NCBI RefSeq assembly: GCF_034044715.1
Contig: NZ_JAXCLW010000004.1
Location: forward strand, 1-64,000
Source of the DNA: Dongia_B soli
Lineage (GTDB): Bacteria > Pseudomonadota > Alphaproteobacteria > Dongiales > Dongiaceae
Direction of reading: 5' to 3'
DNA: 64,000 nucleotides
Shown here: positions 34,418 through 43,970 of the stretch, piece by piece
How positions within the stretch are numbered: position 1 is the stretch's first letter
Layout: each line of letters opens with the position of its first letter
Program-made: the position numbers and the translations under genes
The notes under the pieces: model-generated
What the model saw: the letters and a program-made list of their open reading frames with translations, nothing else
The model's database searches: none
What the model was told of the DNA's origin: nothing

Positions 34418-34621
34418 GTGCAAGTTCTCGTCCGTGACAACAATGTCGATCAGGCTCTGCGCGCGCTCAAGAAGAAGATGCAGCGCGAAGGGATCTTCCG
34501 CGAAATGAAGATGCGCCGCAATTATGAAAAGCCGTCGGAGCGCAAGGCGCGCGAGAAGGCTGAAGCTGTGCGTCGTCACCGGAAGCTGATGCGCAAGCGG
34601 ATGGAGCGTGAGGGCTACTAA
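34418..34621 (+). CDS. rpsU: 30S ribosomal protein S21
   Basis: A 67-residue basic protein, MQVLVRDNNVDQALRALKKK, then MRRNYEKPSERKAREKAEA and a Lys/Arg-rich tail, all typical of S21. It helps the 30S subunit select mRNA starts. It begins with GTG at 34418 after GAAAGGCTG. Divergent from def and COQ9. Confidence 0.97.
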   Translation: MQVLVRDNNVDQALRALKKKMQREGIFREMKMRRNYEKPSERKAREKAEAVRRHRKLMRKRMEREGY

Positions 34622-34667
34622 GCACTCAAGCTTCCGGGACCCTGGTCCCGAGCACGTTGAAGCTAGG

Positions 34668-34700
34668 AAGGCCGGAACATTGTTCCGGCCTTTTCTTCTT
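34668..34700 (+). terminator. Rho-independent terminator of rpsU
   Basis: AAGGCCGGAACA, one loop base, then TGTTCCGGCCTT followed by TTCTTCTT. A 12-bp GC-rich stem with a T-run, 46 bases after the stop codon and facing the convergent pntB. Confidence 0.9.
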
Positions 34701-34728
34701 TTATGTCTGTCTCATTAGGCCGTGACGA

Positions 34729-36126
34729 TTAGCCAAGCGACTTGACGATGTCCTCGCACATCTTTTTGGCGTCACCGAACAGCATCATGGTGTTGTCTTT
34801 GAAAAAAAGCTCGTTCTCGACGCCGGCATAGCCGGAGGCCATCGAGCGTTTCACGAATAAAACTGTCTTCGCATTCTCCACGTCCAGGATGGGCATGCCG
34901 AAGATCGGGCTCTGGGGATCGCTCTTCGCCGCCGGATTAGTCACATCATTGGCACCGATAACGAAAGCGACGTCCGCCTGGGAGAAGTCGCGATTGATAT
35001 CCTCCAGCTCGAAGACCTCGTCATAGGGAACATTCGCTTCCGCCAGCAGCACATTCATATGACCAGGCATACGTCCCGCCACGGGATGGATGGCATAGGA
35101 TATCCTCGCCCCCTCCTTCTTCAGCAGGTCGGCCATCTCACGCAAGGCATGCTGCGCCTGAGCCACCGCCATGCCATAGCCCGGCACGATGATGACGCTA
35201 CTGGCATTCTTCATGATAAAGGCCGCATCATCGGCGCTGCCCGATTTGACCGGACGATCGCCGCCCTTGCCCCCTCCCGCTGCGGCGGCGCCCGCATCGG
35301 TGCCGAAGCCGCCCAAAATGACATTGAAGATCGAGCGGTTCATGCCTTTGCACATGATGTAGCTGAGGATCGCACCGGAGGAACCAACCAAGGCGCCGGT
35401 GATGATCAGCAAATTATTGGACAGGGTAAAGCCGATGCCGCACGCCGCCCAGCCGGAATAGCTGTTCAGCATCGACACGACGACAGGCATATCCGCGCCG
35501 CCGATCGGCAAAATGAGTAAGAAGCCCAGCAGCAACGACACGGCGACCAGCGCCCAGAATAAAACCGGTGACTGGCCCAGGATCAGCGCGACGATCAGGG
35601 CGATGATCGCGATCCCAAGCGCGGCGTTCAGGAGATGCTGCCCAGCGAAGACCAGCGGTGCGCCGCTGACAAGTCCTTGCAGTTTTAAGAAAGCGACGAT
35701 CGACCCTGTGAAGGTGATGGCGCCGATCGCGACACCCAGCCCCATTTCCACCAAGCTGCCCGCGTAAATGGCACCGACCTCGCCAATATGGAATTCGGCG
35801 GGCGCGTAGAAGGCTGCGGCAGCGACGCAGACCGCCGCCAAGCCGACCAGGCTGTGGAACGCGGCGACCAATTGCGGCAGTGCCGTCATTTGAATCCGGC
35901 GGGCGATGAAGGCACCAACCACGCCACCCGCGATGATACCGCCGACGATGAACGAGTAGCTGCGTACCGATGGCAAGGCGGCGGTCGTTACGATGGCCAG
36001 GGCCATGCCGGCGATGCCCCATCTCAGACCGCCGCGCGAACTTTCCGGCGATGACAGGCCGCGCAACGCCATGACGAAACAGACAGAGGCAATCAGATAA
36101 GCTAAGGCGGTCAGGTTCTCACTCAT
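34729..36126 (-). CDS. pntB: NAD(P) transhydrogenase subunit beta
   Basis: A 465-residue membrane protein. About eight to nine hydrophobic segments occupy residues 1-270 and form part of the proton channel. The C-terminal domain III binds NADP(H), with the fingerprint GYGMAVAQAQHALREM near 320-335. It transfers hydride between NADH and NADP+ at the expense of the proton gradient. Last gene of pntAa-pntAb-pntB, 21 bases after pntAb. Confidence 0.96.
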   Translation of the reverse strand: MSENLTALAYLIASVCFVMALRGLSSPESSRGGLRWGIAGMALAIVTTAALPSVRSYSFIVGGIIAGGVVGAFIARRIQMTALPQLVAAFHSLVGLAAVCVAAAAFYAPAEFHIGEVGAIYAGSLVEMGLGVAIGAITFTGSIVAFLKLQGLVSGAPLVFAGQHLLNAALGIAIIALIVALILGQSPVLFWALVAVSLLLGFLLILPIGGADMPVVVSMLNSYSGWAACGIGFTLSNNLLIITGALVGSSGAILSYIMCKGMNRSIFNVILGGFGTDAGAAAAGGGKGGDRPVKSGSADDAAFIMKNASSVIIVPGYGMAVAQAQHALREMADLLKKEGARISYAIHPVAGRMPGHMNVLLAEANVPYDEVFELEDINRDFSQADVAFVIGANDVTNPAAKSDPQSPIFGMPILDVENAKTVLFVKRSMASGYAGVENELFFKDNTMMLFGDAKKMCEDIVKSLG

Positions 36127-36147
36127 CTTCGGCTCCTTCCCGCTCGC

Positions 36148-36564
36148 TCACTTCTGCTTTTTCTTGAACATCGAGAGCATGCGATGCGTCACGATGAAGC
36201 CGCCAAAAATATTGACCGAGGCAAGGGCCACGGCAATGAACCCGAAAATCTGGCTGAGGCTGAAATCTCTCGGTCCAGCCTCGATCAGCGCTCCGACAAT
36301 AATCACCGAAGAGATTGCATTGGTGACGGCCATGAGCGGCGAATGCAAAGCCGGCGTCACCCGCCAAACGACGTAATAGCCGACGAAGCAAGCCAGAACA
36401 AAAACCGTTAGAAGGAAAATGAAAGGACTGTGAGCTGTGTGTTCAGCCGTCCTCTGCACATCGACATTCGAGACTTCCTGCGCCAGCTGGCTGGCCTGCA
36501 CGGCGAGCTGTTGTGCGCTGTTCGCGACGTCCATTGCTTTTTGGATCAGATCATCCGTATTCAT
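36148..36564 (-). CDS. pntAb: NAD(P) transhydrogenase subunit alpha part 2
   Basis: A 138-residue membrane protein. A helical N-terminus (LIQKAMDVANSAQQLAVQAS) precedes about three to four membrane helices (FIFLLTVFVLACFVGYYVVW near 48-67, then TPALHSPLMAVTNAISSVII). It is the split-off membrane part of PntA, normal for alphaproteobacteria. It lies 12 bases after pntAa. Confidence 0.94.
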   Translation of the reverse strand: MNTDDLIQKAMDVANSAQQLAVQASQLAQEVSNVDVQRTAEHTAHSPFIFLLTVFVLACFVGYYVVWRVTPALHSPLMAVTNAISSVIIVGALIEAGPRDFSLSQIFGFIAVALASVNIFGGFIVTHRMLSMFKKKQK

Positions 36565-36576
36565 CCGAATCTCCCC

Positions 36577-37725
36577 TCAAGCCTTGAATGCGGGGTGGAT
36601 GATCTGGCCGTCGCGCGTCAAGGCAACGCCCTTCACGATTTCATCCTCCCAATTGACTTTCAGCGCTTTCGACTCTTTGTCGACCAGCAAGGTGACGAAA
36701 TTCAGCAAGTTCCTGGCATAGAGCGCCGTGGCGTCCACCGCGAGACGGCTCGGCACGTTGTTATGGCCGACGAGCTTGACGCCGTGCTTCACAACGACCT
36801 TACCGGCTTCCGAAAGCGGACAGTTTCCACCCTGCTCTACGGCGAGATCGACGATGACCGAGCCGAGTTTCATCGACTTCACCATCTCCTCGCTGACCAG
36901 GACCGGCGCCTTGCGGCCAGGTATCAGCGCCGTGGTGATCACGACGTCCTGTTTCTTGATCGTCTCGGCAATAAGGGCTGCCTGTTTCGCCTTATAGGCA
37001 TCGCTCATTTCCTTGGCATAACCGCCGGCGGTTTCCGCCTGTTTGAACTCCTCATCCTCGACGGCGACGAAACTGGCGCCAAGGCTTTCGACCTGTTCCT
37101 TGGCCGCCGGCCGAACGTCGGTCGCACTGACGATCGCACCGAGACGACGTGCCGTGGCAATCGCCTGCAAACCAGCGACACCGGCACCCATGACAAGAAC
37201 GCGCGCCGGCGCAACGGTACCCGCAGCAGTCATCATCATGGGAAAAGCGCGGCCAAATTCCGCCGCCGCATCGAGGACCGCTTTATATCCGGCGAGGTTC
37301 GATTGGGAACTAAGCACATCCATTGCCTGCGCCCGGGTGATGCGCGGCATCAACTCCATGGCAAAAGCACTCACGCCCTTGGCGGCATAGCCGGCAATAC
37401 TGTCCTTGGCGCCATGGGGATTGAGGATCGCCGCCAGGAGAGCGCCGGACTTCGCCCCGGCCAGCTCGTCCAAACCTCCCTCTTCAGCCGTCAACGGACG
37501 CTGCACCTTGAGGATCAGATCGGCATCGGCGACGGCCGCAGCGGCCTCGGGAACGATGGTGGCTCCCGCGGCGGTAAAAGCTGGATCGGCGATGGCTGCG
37601 GATTCGCCAGCACCGCTTTCGATGCAGACCTCAGCGCCTAGGGAAATGTATTTCTTTACCGTGTCAGGGGTTGCGGCGCAGCGCTTCTCATCGGCGCGCC
37701 GTTCTTTCAGGATTGCGATCTTCAT
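36577..37725 (-). CDS. pntAa: NAD(P) transhydrogenase subunit alpha part 1
   Basis: A 382-residue NAD(H)-binding subunit related to alanine dehydrogenase. MKIAILKERRADEKRCAATP starts it, MELMPRITRAQAMDVLSSQS is near residue 125, and the Rossmann motif VMGAGVAGLQAIATARRLGA is near 170. The mobile-loop region follows near 225. First gene of the pnt operon. Confidence 0.95.
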   Translation of the reverse strand: MKIAILKERRADEKRCAATPDTVKKYISLGAEVCIESGAGESAAIADPAFTAAGATIVPEAAAAVADADLILKVQRPLTAEEGGLDELAGAKSGALLAAILNPHGAKDSIAGYAAKGVSAFAMELMPRITRAQAMDVLSSQSNLAGYKAVLDAAAEFGRAFPMMMTAAGTVAPARVLVMGAGVAGLQAIATARRLGAIVSATDVRPAAKEQVESLGASFVAVEDEEFKQAETAGGYAKEMSDAYKAKQAALIAETIKKQDVVITTALIPGRKAPVLVSEEMVKSMKLGSVIVDLAVEQGGNCPLSEAGKVVVKHGVKLVGHNNVPSRLAVDATALYARNLLNFVTLLVDKESKALKVNWEDEIVKGVALTRDGQIIHPAFKA

Positions 37726-38032
37726 CTCTCGCCGACCCCCTATTTTGTTTTACAAAGCCGCCTTGCGGCCATCGTGCATACGCTCAATACCCTGTAGTCG
37801 CCGTCATATTCGCGACGGTATTTGAACTCGGCATCGCATCGCGACGCTTCCCGGCCAGCCGGCCGATCGGCCGTCCGCTATCGTTTTACTGATTTTTCAG
37901 GTAGTTGCACCGCTTCCGACCGAAAGCCGACACCCCTCCCGACCAACCGGCAAGCAATACTCTGCCGATTTTCATTGCAGCGAACAAGGGGGGCAAAAGT
38001 AGAAGCCGGCACCGGCAAGGAGCGCGGCGCAA
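37726..38032. other. Intergenic spacer upstream of pntAa
   Basis: A 307-base spacer between the ABC1 kinase stop codon and the pntAa start, both on the minus strand, presumably carrying the pnt promoter. A short GCCGC-N3-GCGGC hairpin lies in the pntAa leader near 37756. No gene or convincing promoter could be picked out. Confidence 0.5.
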
Positions 38033-39385
38033 TCAGCTCTTGGCTAGACCGACGGCTTTCATCGCGGCTTTCTGCCGACGGTCCAGCGCCTTGGCATCGA
38101 AATCATGGATCAGCTCATGGAACAGCCGATACCAGTTGATCTCCGCCTTGAGATGCATGAAAACCGAGCCAAGTCCGATGGCTGCGCGATCCATGAACAC
38201 GAATTCCCTCGGCGGGGTCACCGGCCCAAGGCGGCGCAATTCGCCATGCACGCTTTCAGCAACCTCGCGACCATAGATCCCTGTGTCGTGATCGTGAATG
38301 CGGCGGGTCCTGTCTTCCAACAGGGGGCCATAGACAAAATGCGCCCAGCGATTGAGCACGTCGATCACGTCGGCATTCAGGCCCTTGAAGCCCCAGCCTT
38401 GATAAGCCGAGACAGCGAGATCGCGATCACCGTTCAGCAAAGCGTAATAAAGATCGATGACGCCTTTGACGAATTTGCCGTCGAAAAACCGGATACAGCC
38501 GAAATCCAACAGATTGACGCCACCATCTTCCCGGACCGTGTAGTTGCCGAGATGCGGATCGCCATGAATAACCCCGTAGTCGTAGAAAGGGACATACCAG
38601 GCGCGGAACATGTTATAGGCGACCGTATTGCGCAAATCGACACCGGGCTTCCGGTCGAGGAAGCGCATCAATGGCTCACCATCGACCCAGGTCATGGTTA
38701 GCAGGCGGCGGCTGCTGAGATCGATAATCGGCTCCGGCAGATGGATATCCTTCTCCTGGGCCAGCATGCGGCGATACAAGGCCATGTGCCTGGCTTCCAA
38801 CTCATAGTCCAATTCCTCGCGCAGGCGATCGGCAATCTCGTGATGAATCTCGTTGGTCGAAATCGCCCGGTCATAGCGTTCGTAAATACCGAAAATCAGC
38901 CGTAATTGCCGGAGATCGGCTTCCACCGCCGAGGCCATGTCGGGATATTGCAGCTTGCAGGCAAGCAGCCGGCCATCGGGATGTTTCGCTCTATGCACCT
39001 GCCCGAGCGAAGCCGCGGCCGCCGCTTCATGCTCGAAGTCCTTGAATTTATCCAGCCAAGCTGCGCCCAATTCGGCGGCCATGCGCCGCTTGACGAAAGG
39101 CCAGCCCATGGAAGGCGCATTCGACTGCAATTGTTGCAGCTCATGCACATATTCCTTTGGCAAGGCATCGGGAATGGTGGCCATGATCTGCGCCACCTTC
39201 ATCAATGGCCCCTTGAGGCCGCCGAGTGCGGCCTTCAATTCCGCAGCATGACGGCCACGATCGACCTTCAACCCGAGATAGCGTTCACCCGCGACCCGTG
39301 CGGCCAGGCCGCCGACGGCACGTCCAACGCGGGCATAACGCTGGACGCGCCCTCCAAGGGAATTACGCTCCCGGTCTGTGCTCAC
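38033..39385 (-). CDS. ABC1/AarF/UbiB-family atypical kinase
   Basis: A 450-residue atypical kinase-like protein. The family's N-terminal K-x-x-Q element is in GPLMKVAQIMATIPDALP near residue 60 (Ala where many have Gly), the Ala-rich loop plus nucleotide Lys are in AASLGQVHRAKHPDGRLLAC near 123, and the catalytic/metal region is VIHGDPHLGNY near 280 with LLDFGCIRFF near 298. There are no C-terminal membrane helices, so it resembles the soluble AarF/ADCK group more than UbiB proper. These proteins support ubiquinone metabolism. It starts at a GTG overlapping the pepF stop codon (GTGA). Confidence 0.88.
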   Translation of the reverse strand: MSTDRERNSLGGRVQRYARVGRAVGGLAARVAGERYLGLKVDRGRHAAELKAALGGLKGPLMKVAQIMATIPDALPKEYVHELQQLQSNAPSMGWPFVKRRMAAELGAAWLDKFKDFEHEAAAAASLGQVHRAKHPDGRLLACKLQYPDMASAVEADLRQLRLIFGIYERYDRAISTNEIHHEIADRLREELDYELEARHMALYRRMLAQEKDIHLPEPIIDLSSRRLLTMTWVDGEPLMRFLDRKPGVDLRNTVAYNMFRAWYVPFYDYGVIHGDPHLGNYTVREDGGVNLLDFGCIRFFDGKFVKGVIDLYYALLNGDRDLAVSAYQGWGFKGLNADVIDVLNRWAHFVYGPLLEDRTRRIHDHDTGIYGREVAESVHGELRRLGPVTPPREFVFMDRAAIGLGSVFMHLKAEINWYRLFHELIHDFDAKALDRRQKAAMKAVGLAKS

Positions 39386-41232
39386 GCTTGCTCCAGTTGA
39401 TCGATGAACCCTTCGATAACGCCGAGGCCTTTCGCCCAGAACGTTGGATCGGAGGCGTCGAGGCCAAAAGGAGCCAACAGCTCCTTATGCCGCTTGGTTC
39501 CTCCTGCCTTCAGCATGTCGAGATATTTCTCGGCAAAGCCCGCATCTGCATTCTGGTAGACGGCATAAAGCGAATTCACCAAGCAATCCCCGAAGGCATA
39601 GGCGTAGACATAGAACGGCACATGAATGAAATGCGGGATATAGGCCCAGTAGATGCCGTAATCACTGTTTTCCGGCAGGTGGATGCCGGAGCCGAGCGCC
39701 TCACGCTGAGTCTCCAGCCAGATCGTGGAAATCTGTTCCGGCAGCAATTCGCCTTGCTTGCGCTGCTCATGCAGACGCCGCTCGAATTCGTGCATCGCCA
39801 CCTGGCGCACGACCGTGTTCAACATATCCTCGACTTTACCGGCCAGCAGCAGGCGCCGTTTGGCCGGATCGGTCTCGCGTTTCAGCAGTGCCTGGAAGGT
39901 CAGCATCTCGCCGAAGATCGATGCCGTCTCCGCCAAGGTGAGCGGCGTATCCGACAGAAGCGCGCCCTGCGGCCCGGCCAACACCTGATGCACGCCATGT
40001 CCAAGTTCATGGGCAAGGGTCATCACATCACGGGTACGCCCATGATAATTCAGCAGCAGATAAGGATGTGCGCTGGGTACGGTGGGATGGGCGAAAGCAC
40101 CCGGCGCCTTGCCCGGTGTCGCCGGCGCATCGATCCAATTCTTGTCGAAGAAATCGCGGCCGATACGCGCCATTTCCGGCGAAAAGGCCTGATAAGCGTT
40201 CAGCACCGTGTCCTTTGCCTGGGGCCAGGCGATCAGGCGGTCATCATCAAGCGGCAGCGGCGCATTCCGGTCCCAATATTCCAGCGCCTTCTGCCCCATC
40301 CACTTGGCTTTCAGCTTGTAATAGCGATGCGACAGGCGCGGATAGCCTTGCTTCACAGCATCGATCAGAGCGTCGACGACGTCGTCTTCGACCTGATTGG
40401 CAAGATTGCGTGAAGAAACGGGACGCGAGAAATCCCGCCATTTGTCCTCGATCTCCTTATCCTTCGCCAGCGTGTTGGTGATGAGAGCAAAGAGCCGCTG
40501 GTTCTCCTTGAAGCCCTTGGCGATCGCCGCTGCCGCCGATTGCCGCTTTTTCGGATCGCGGTCGGTCAGCAGATTCAATGCTTCATTGCTGGTCATACGC
40601 TGGCCGTCGACGTCGAAGCGTAGCTCGGCTACCGTTTCATCGAACAGGCGATTCCAAGCGGCGCGGCCGGTGATGTATTTTTCGTGCAGCAAGCGCTCGA
40701 TATCGTCGGAGAGCTGATGCGGCCGGAAGGCGCGAGTCGCCTCGAGCCACGGTTCATAACGCCGCAACGGTTCATGCGTCAGTTTCTTTGCCAAGACCGC
40801 ATCATCGAGCTTGTTGATCTCCAGCGAGAAGAACAACGTCTCGACGGATATGTCGTTGGCCCGTTCGTTGATCTCCTGCTGGAAGCGGGCGATCTTCGGA
40901 TCGGTCATATTGCCGGAATAGAGAAGCTGGGCATAGCTCATCACCTTGCCCAGCAATTCCTGGATCGCTTCATATTCTTCGATCGCCTTCAAAAAGGCCG
41001 GGCCCGACAGTTCCGTCAGTTTTCCCTCATATGCCTGGCGAAAGGTTTTCGACCGAGTCGCGGCCGCCTCGAGATCACGCTGGATTTCCGGCGCCTCCGG
41101 GCCGGCATAGAGATCGCCCAAATTCCAGTTCGGCAGTGCCCCCAGATCCGGTGCCGACGCACCGGCCTCCGCCTGGGGCGACCGGCGACCTGCCATATGA
41201 CCAAGAGCGAGCGCAGTAACTGGCTGTTTCAT
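39382..41232 (-). CDS. pepF: M3-family oligoendopeptidase
   Basis: A 616-residue zinc metallopeptidase that degrades peptides in the cytoplasm. The zinc motif MTLAHELGHGVHQVLAG lies near residues 405-421 and is preceded by PYLLLNYHGRTRDV. The length and the second half (ETASIFGEMLTFQALL, SDYGIYWAYIPHFIHVPFYV) match the PepF/M3B branch. It is coupled to the ABC1 kinase gene by a 4-base overlap. Confidence 0.93.
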   Translation of the reverse strand: MKQPVTALALGHMAGRRSPQAEAGASAPDLGALPNWNLGDLYAGPEAPEIQRDLEAAATRSKTFRQAYEGKLTELSGPAFLKAIEEYEAIQELLGKVMSYAQLLYSGNMTDPKIARFQQEINERANDISVETLFFSLEINKLDDAVLAKKLTHEPLRRYEPWLEATRAFRPHQLSDDIERLLHEKYITGRAAWNRLFDETVAELRFDVDGQRMTSNEALNLLTDRDPKKRQSAAAAIAKGFKENQRLFALITNTLAKDKEIEDKWRDFSRPVSSRNLANQVEDDVVDALIDAVKQGYPRLSHRYYKLKAKWMGQKALEYWDRNAPLPLDDDRLIAWPQAKDTVLNAYQAFSPEMARIGRDFFDKNWIDAPATPGKAPGAFAHPTVPSAHPYLLLNYHGRTRDVMTLAHELGHGVHQVLAGPQGALLSDTPLTLAETASIFGEMLTFQALLKRETDPAKRRLLLAGKVEDMLNTVVRQVAMHEFERRLHEQRKQGELLPEQISTIWLETQREALGSGIHLPENSDYGIYWAYIPHFIHVPFYVYAYAFGDCLVNSLYAVYQNADAGFAEKYLDMLKAGGTKRHKELLAPFGLDASDPTFWAKGLGVIEGFIDQLEQA

Positions 41233-41426
41233 CTGGGCTTTCCTTTAATCTTTGCTCAGTTTTCCATCTGATTTATATGGGAGCTGACCTGCCGTCGCCA
41301 AGGACTCTCCAGCAGCCGGAAACCGGGGAGCAGTTCAGGATAGTCGGTGGAGGGTTGCAAGACCGATGCAATGTCCTTCTAAGATGCACCAAAAGCCGGA
41401 ACTTCGGCAATGCATCCGAAAGGGGC

Positions 41427-41441
41427 AACGGACGGTCCGTT
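41427..41441. promoter_or_regulatory. Palindrome upstream of the acyl-CoA synthetase gene
   Basis: AACGGAC-G-GTCCGTT is a perfect 7-bp inverted repeat around one base, ending 23 bases before the start codon, where a TetR-like repressor of fatty-acid genes would act. The regulator is not identified. Confidence 0.45.
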
Positions 41442-41464
41442 CAGGAGTCAACAGGAAGCCTCGC

Positions 41465-43258
41465 ATGACTTTCGAAACAGTACCCAGTCTGGTCCGGCTT
41501 TTTAACGACCAGGCGAATGACCAGGCCAAGCAACCCTTCCTGTGGCGCAAGCGGGGTGGCTCCTGGCAGCCGCAAAGTTACGGTTCCGTTGCGGACGATA
41601 TTCGTCGCTTGGCGCGCGGCCTGATCGCCCTCGGCATCAGCGCCGGCGATCGTGTCGCCCTGATCTCGGAAAATCGCCCGGAATGGCTGATCTCCGATCT
41701 CGCCATCATGTCGGTCGGCGCCATTTCTGTGCCGGCTTTTGCCACCAATACGATCGAAGACAACCGTCACGTCCTCACCCATAGCGGTGCGAAAGGCTTG
41801 ATCGTTTCCAACAATGCAATTGCCAAGCGGGTTCTGCCGGCCGCGATGCAAGCGCCGGAGCTGCGCTTCCTCGTCTCGATGGAGGGCCTGGACCTGGCGC
41901 AGAGCCTGCCGATCGATGCTTTCGATTGGAAAGCCGCAATGACTCTCGGCGAAAATATCGCCGATGATGAGATCACCCGGCGCGTCGATGCGTTGCAGCG
42001 TACCGATGTCTGCTGCTTCATCTATACATCCGGCACGGGCGGCGTCCCCAAGGGTGTGATGCTGACCCATGGATCGATCCTCTGCAACATGCAGGGTGCC
42101 CATAAGCTCATTCTGGAACTCGGCCTGGGAAAGGAGGTCTTCCTTTCCTTCCTGCCGCTGTCACACTCTTACGAACATACGGCCGGGCAGTTTCTGGCGA
42201 TCTCGCTGGGCGGGCAGATCTACTATGCCGAAAGCGTCGAGAAATTGGTGGATAACATGGCGGAGGTCCGCCCCACCATCATGACGGCCGTTCCCCGGCT
42301 TTATGAAGCGATCCACCAGAAAATCCTGCGCGGCCTGAAAACTGCCAAGCCCTTCCAACGCCGCATGTTCGACCTTGCCTTGCAGCTTGGCCGCAAGCGC
42401 TATGAAGCTCCCGGCACATTGACCTTTAAAGAAAAGCTGCTCTATTTCGCCTGCGATTTGACCGTTCGACGCAAGGTCAAAGCACGTTTCGGCGGCCGGT
42501 TGAAGGCCTTCGTTTCCGGCGGCGCGGCATTGAATTATGAGATTGGCGTCTTCTTCCTGGCGCTCGGCATCCGCGTTCTGCAGGGCTACGGGCAGACGGA
42601 ATGTTCGCCGGTCATCACCTGCAACCGCCCGACACGCATCCGTATCGACACGGTCGGCCCGGTCTTCGACGGGCTGGAGGTCAAGATCGCGGAAGATGGC
42701 GAAATCCTCGTCCACGGCGAAGCGGTTATGAAGGGCTATTGGCGTGACGAGGACGCTACGTCGCGGGCAATTCAGAACGGCTGGCTGCATACCGGCGATA
42801 TCGGTGAATTCGACGCTGATGGCAATTTGAAGATCACGGATCGCAAGAAGGATATCATCGTCCTCTCCGGCGGCGACAATGTCTCCCCGGCGCGGGTGGA
42901 AGGCTTCCTGCTGCTACAACCCGAAATCGGCCAAGCCATGGCCCATGGCGACAAGCATCCGCATCTCGTTGCATTGATCGTGCCGGATTCGGATTTCGCC
43001 AAAGAATGGGCTCGTCAGAATAATGTGGAGGCGTCGTTGGAAAGCCTCGCCACCGACGCCGCATTCCAAAAAGCGATCAGCCAGGCAGTCGATCGCGTAA
43101 ATGCCGGTCTTTCCGCCATTGAGCGCATCCGCCGTTTCGCCTTGCTGCCGGAAGGTTTCACCATCGACAATGCGATGCTCACACCGTCGCTGAAAATTCG
43201 GCGCCACAAGATTCGAGAACGCTGGGCTAGCGTTCTCGCACGACTTTATGAGAAATAA
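41465..43258 (+). CDS. Long-chain acyl-CoA synthetase (AMP-binding)
   Basis: A 597-residue adenylate-forming enzyme of the FadD15/ACSL type. The P-loop-like motif CCFIYTSGTGGVPKGVMLTH is near residues 182-201, FLPLSHSYEHTAG near 228, GYGQTECSPVI near 375 and the adenylation motif LHTGDIGEFDADGNLKITDR with KKDIIV near 440-466. It activates long-chain fatty acids with ATP and CoA. The ATG at 41465 has AGGAAG 7 bases upstream; the 33 in-frame codons before it have no homology. Confidence 0.92.
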   Translation: MTFETVPSLVRLFNDQANDQAKQPFLWRKRGGSWQPQSYGSVADDIRRLARGLIALGISAGDRVALISENRPEWLISDLAIMSVGAISVPAFATNTIEDNRHVLTHSGAKGLIVSNNAIAKRVLPAAMQAPELRFLVSMEGLDLAQSLPIDAFDWKAAMTLGENIADDEITRRVDALQRTDVCCFIYTSGTGGVPKGVMLTHGSILCNMQGAHKLILELGLGKEVFLSFLPLSHSYEHTAGQFLAISLGGQIYYAESVEKLVDNMAEVRPTIMTAVPRLYEAIHQKILRGLKTAKPFQRRMFDLALQLGRKRYEAPGTLTFKEKLLYFACDLTVRRKVKARFGGRLKAFVSGGAALNYEIGVFFLALGIRVLQGYGQTECSPVITCNRPTRIRIDTVGPVFDGLEVKIAEDGEILVHGEAVMKGYWRDEDATSRAIQNGWLHTGDIGEFDADGNLKITDRKKDIIVLSGGDNVSPARVEGFLLLQPEIGQAMAHGDKHPHLVALIVPDSDFAKEWARQNNVEASLESLATDAAFQKAISQAVDRVNAGLSAIERIRRFALLPEGFTIDNAMLTPSLKIRRHKIRERWASVLARLYEK

Positions 43259-43277
43259 CGGATAAGGCTGGTTGGCC

Positions 43278-43796
43278 TCAGTTGACGCTGACCAGCATTT
43301 CAGTGACTTCACCACCATTGTCGAGCCAGTCTTCGTCAGCGGCACGAGCGGCGGCGATCAGTGCCATGGCGGTCGGCGTATCCAGCCAGTCGGGATCGAT
43401 CCGCAAGATCGAGTCCAAAAGCTTTTCGGCCAACAGATCGGGCATCTCTTCGGCTTCACTGGCCAGCATATTGGCGATGAGATCGCGCAAGGCGGCGCAA
43501 GCTTCCATGATCAAATCTTGATCGACTTCAATCATCAGCGCCGCCGGCTTGAAATCCGGATGCATGCGCATCTTCGCGACCATATGCGCGGCAAGGCCGC
43601 GCCTTAGGTCATTGGTCAGCCGCAAGGCGGCGTGGGATGCCCGTTCCTGCGTCTGCAAGACGAGATGTCCGAGCGATTCGAGAAGCGCAAGGACGATTTC
43701 ATCCTCCACGCATCCAGCTTCGCGGCAAGCTTGCAGCGTATTGTCGACATAGGCCCCGAGGTCGCTGTCGTCGAATGCTTTGTGGAAGTGGATCAT
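43278..43796 (-). CDS. Conserved-looking hypothetical helical protein
   Basis: A 172-residue acidic protein with no motif I recognise. It looks all-helical, soluble and globular (VLALLESLGHLVLQTQERAS, IMEACAALRDLIANMLASEA, LLAEKLLDSILRIDPDWLDT). There is no signal peptide or membrane segment. AGGAGG lies 5 bases before the second of two adjacent ATGs (43796), which decides the start. Convergent with the acyl-CoA synthetase gene. Confidence 0.65.
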   Translation of the reverse strand: MIHFHKAFDDSDLGAYVDNTLQACREAGCVEDEIVLALLESLGHLVLQTQERASHAALRLTNDLRRGLAAHMVAKMRMHPDFKPAALMIEVDQDLIMEACAALRDLIANMLASEAEEMPDLLAEKLLDSILRIDPDWLDTPTAMALIAAARAADEDWLDNGGEVTEMLVSVN

Positions 43797-43948
43797 CATG
43801 CCCTCCTTCGCCGTTTCCGGTGCCGCCGAACTGCGACTCGTGCATATGGCTGTAGGCATCTACGCCGTTATCTTAAACTCTGCCTCTCTTAACAATCCAT
43901 TACTGTTTTTGTCCCCGCTATAACGCCGCTTTGACGACGTTCCACGTT

Positions 43949-43970
43949 ATTGTGATCCGAATTGTGATCC
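43949..43970. repeat. Two copies of ATTGTGATCC, 12 bases apart
   Basis: Exact 10-bp direct repeats at 43949-43958 and 43961-43970 lie in the 297-base spacer between the hypothetical gene and the epimerase gene. The spacing of about one helical turn suits a regulator site. The rest of this spacer holds no gene I can support. Confidence 0.4.

Noticed and set aside
36430..37641. 403-codon plus-strand frame opposite pntAa/pntAb
   Set aside because: It crosses two well-supported genes and carries no motif.
39226..40413. 395-codon plus-strand frame across the ABC1 kinase and pepF genes
   Set aside because: Shadow frame; both minus-strand genes have their catalytic motifs.
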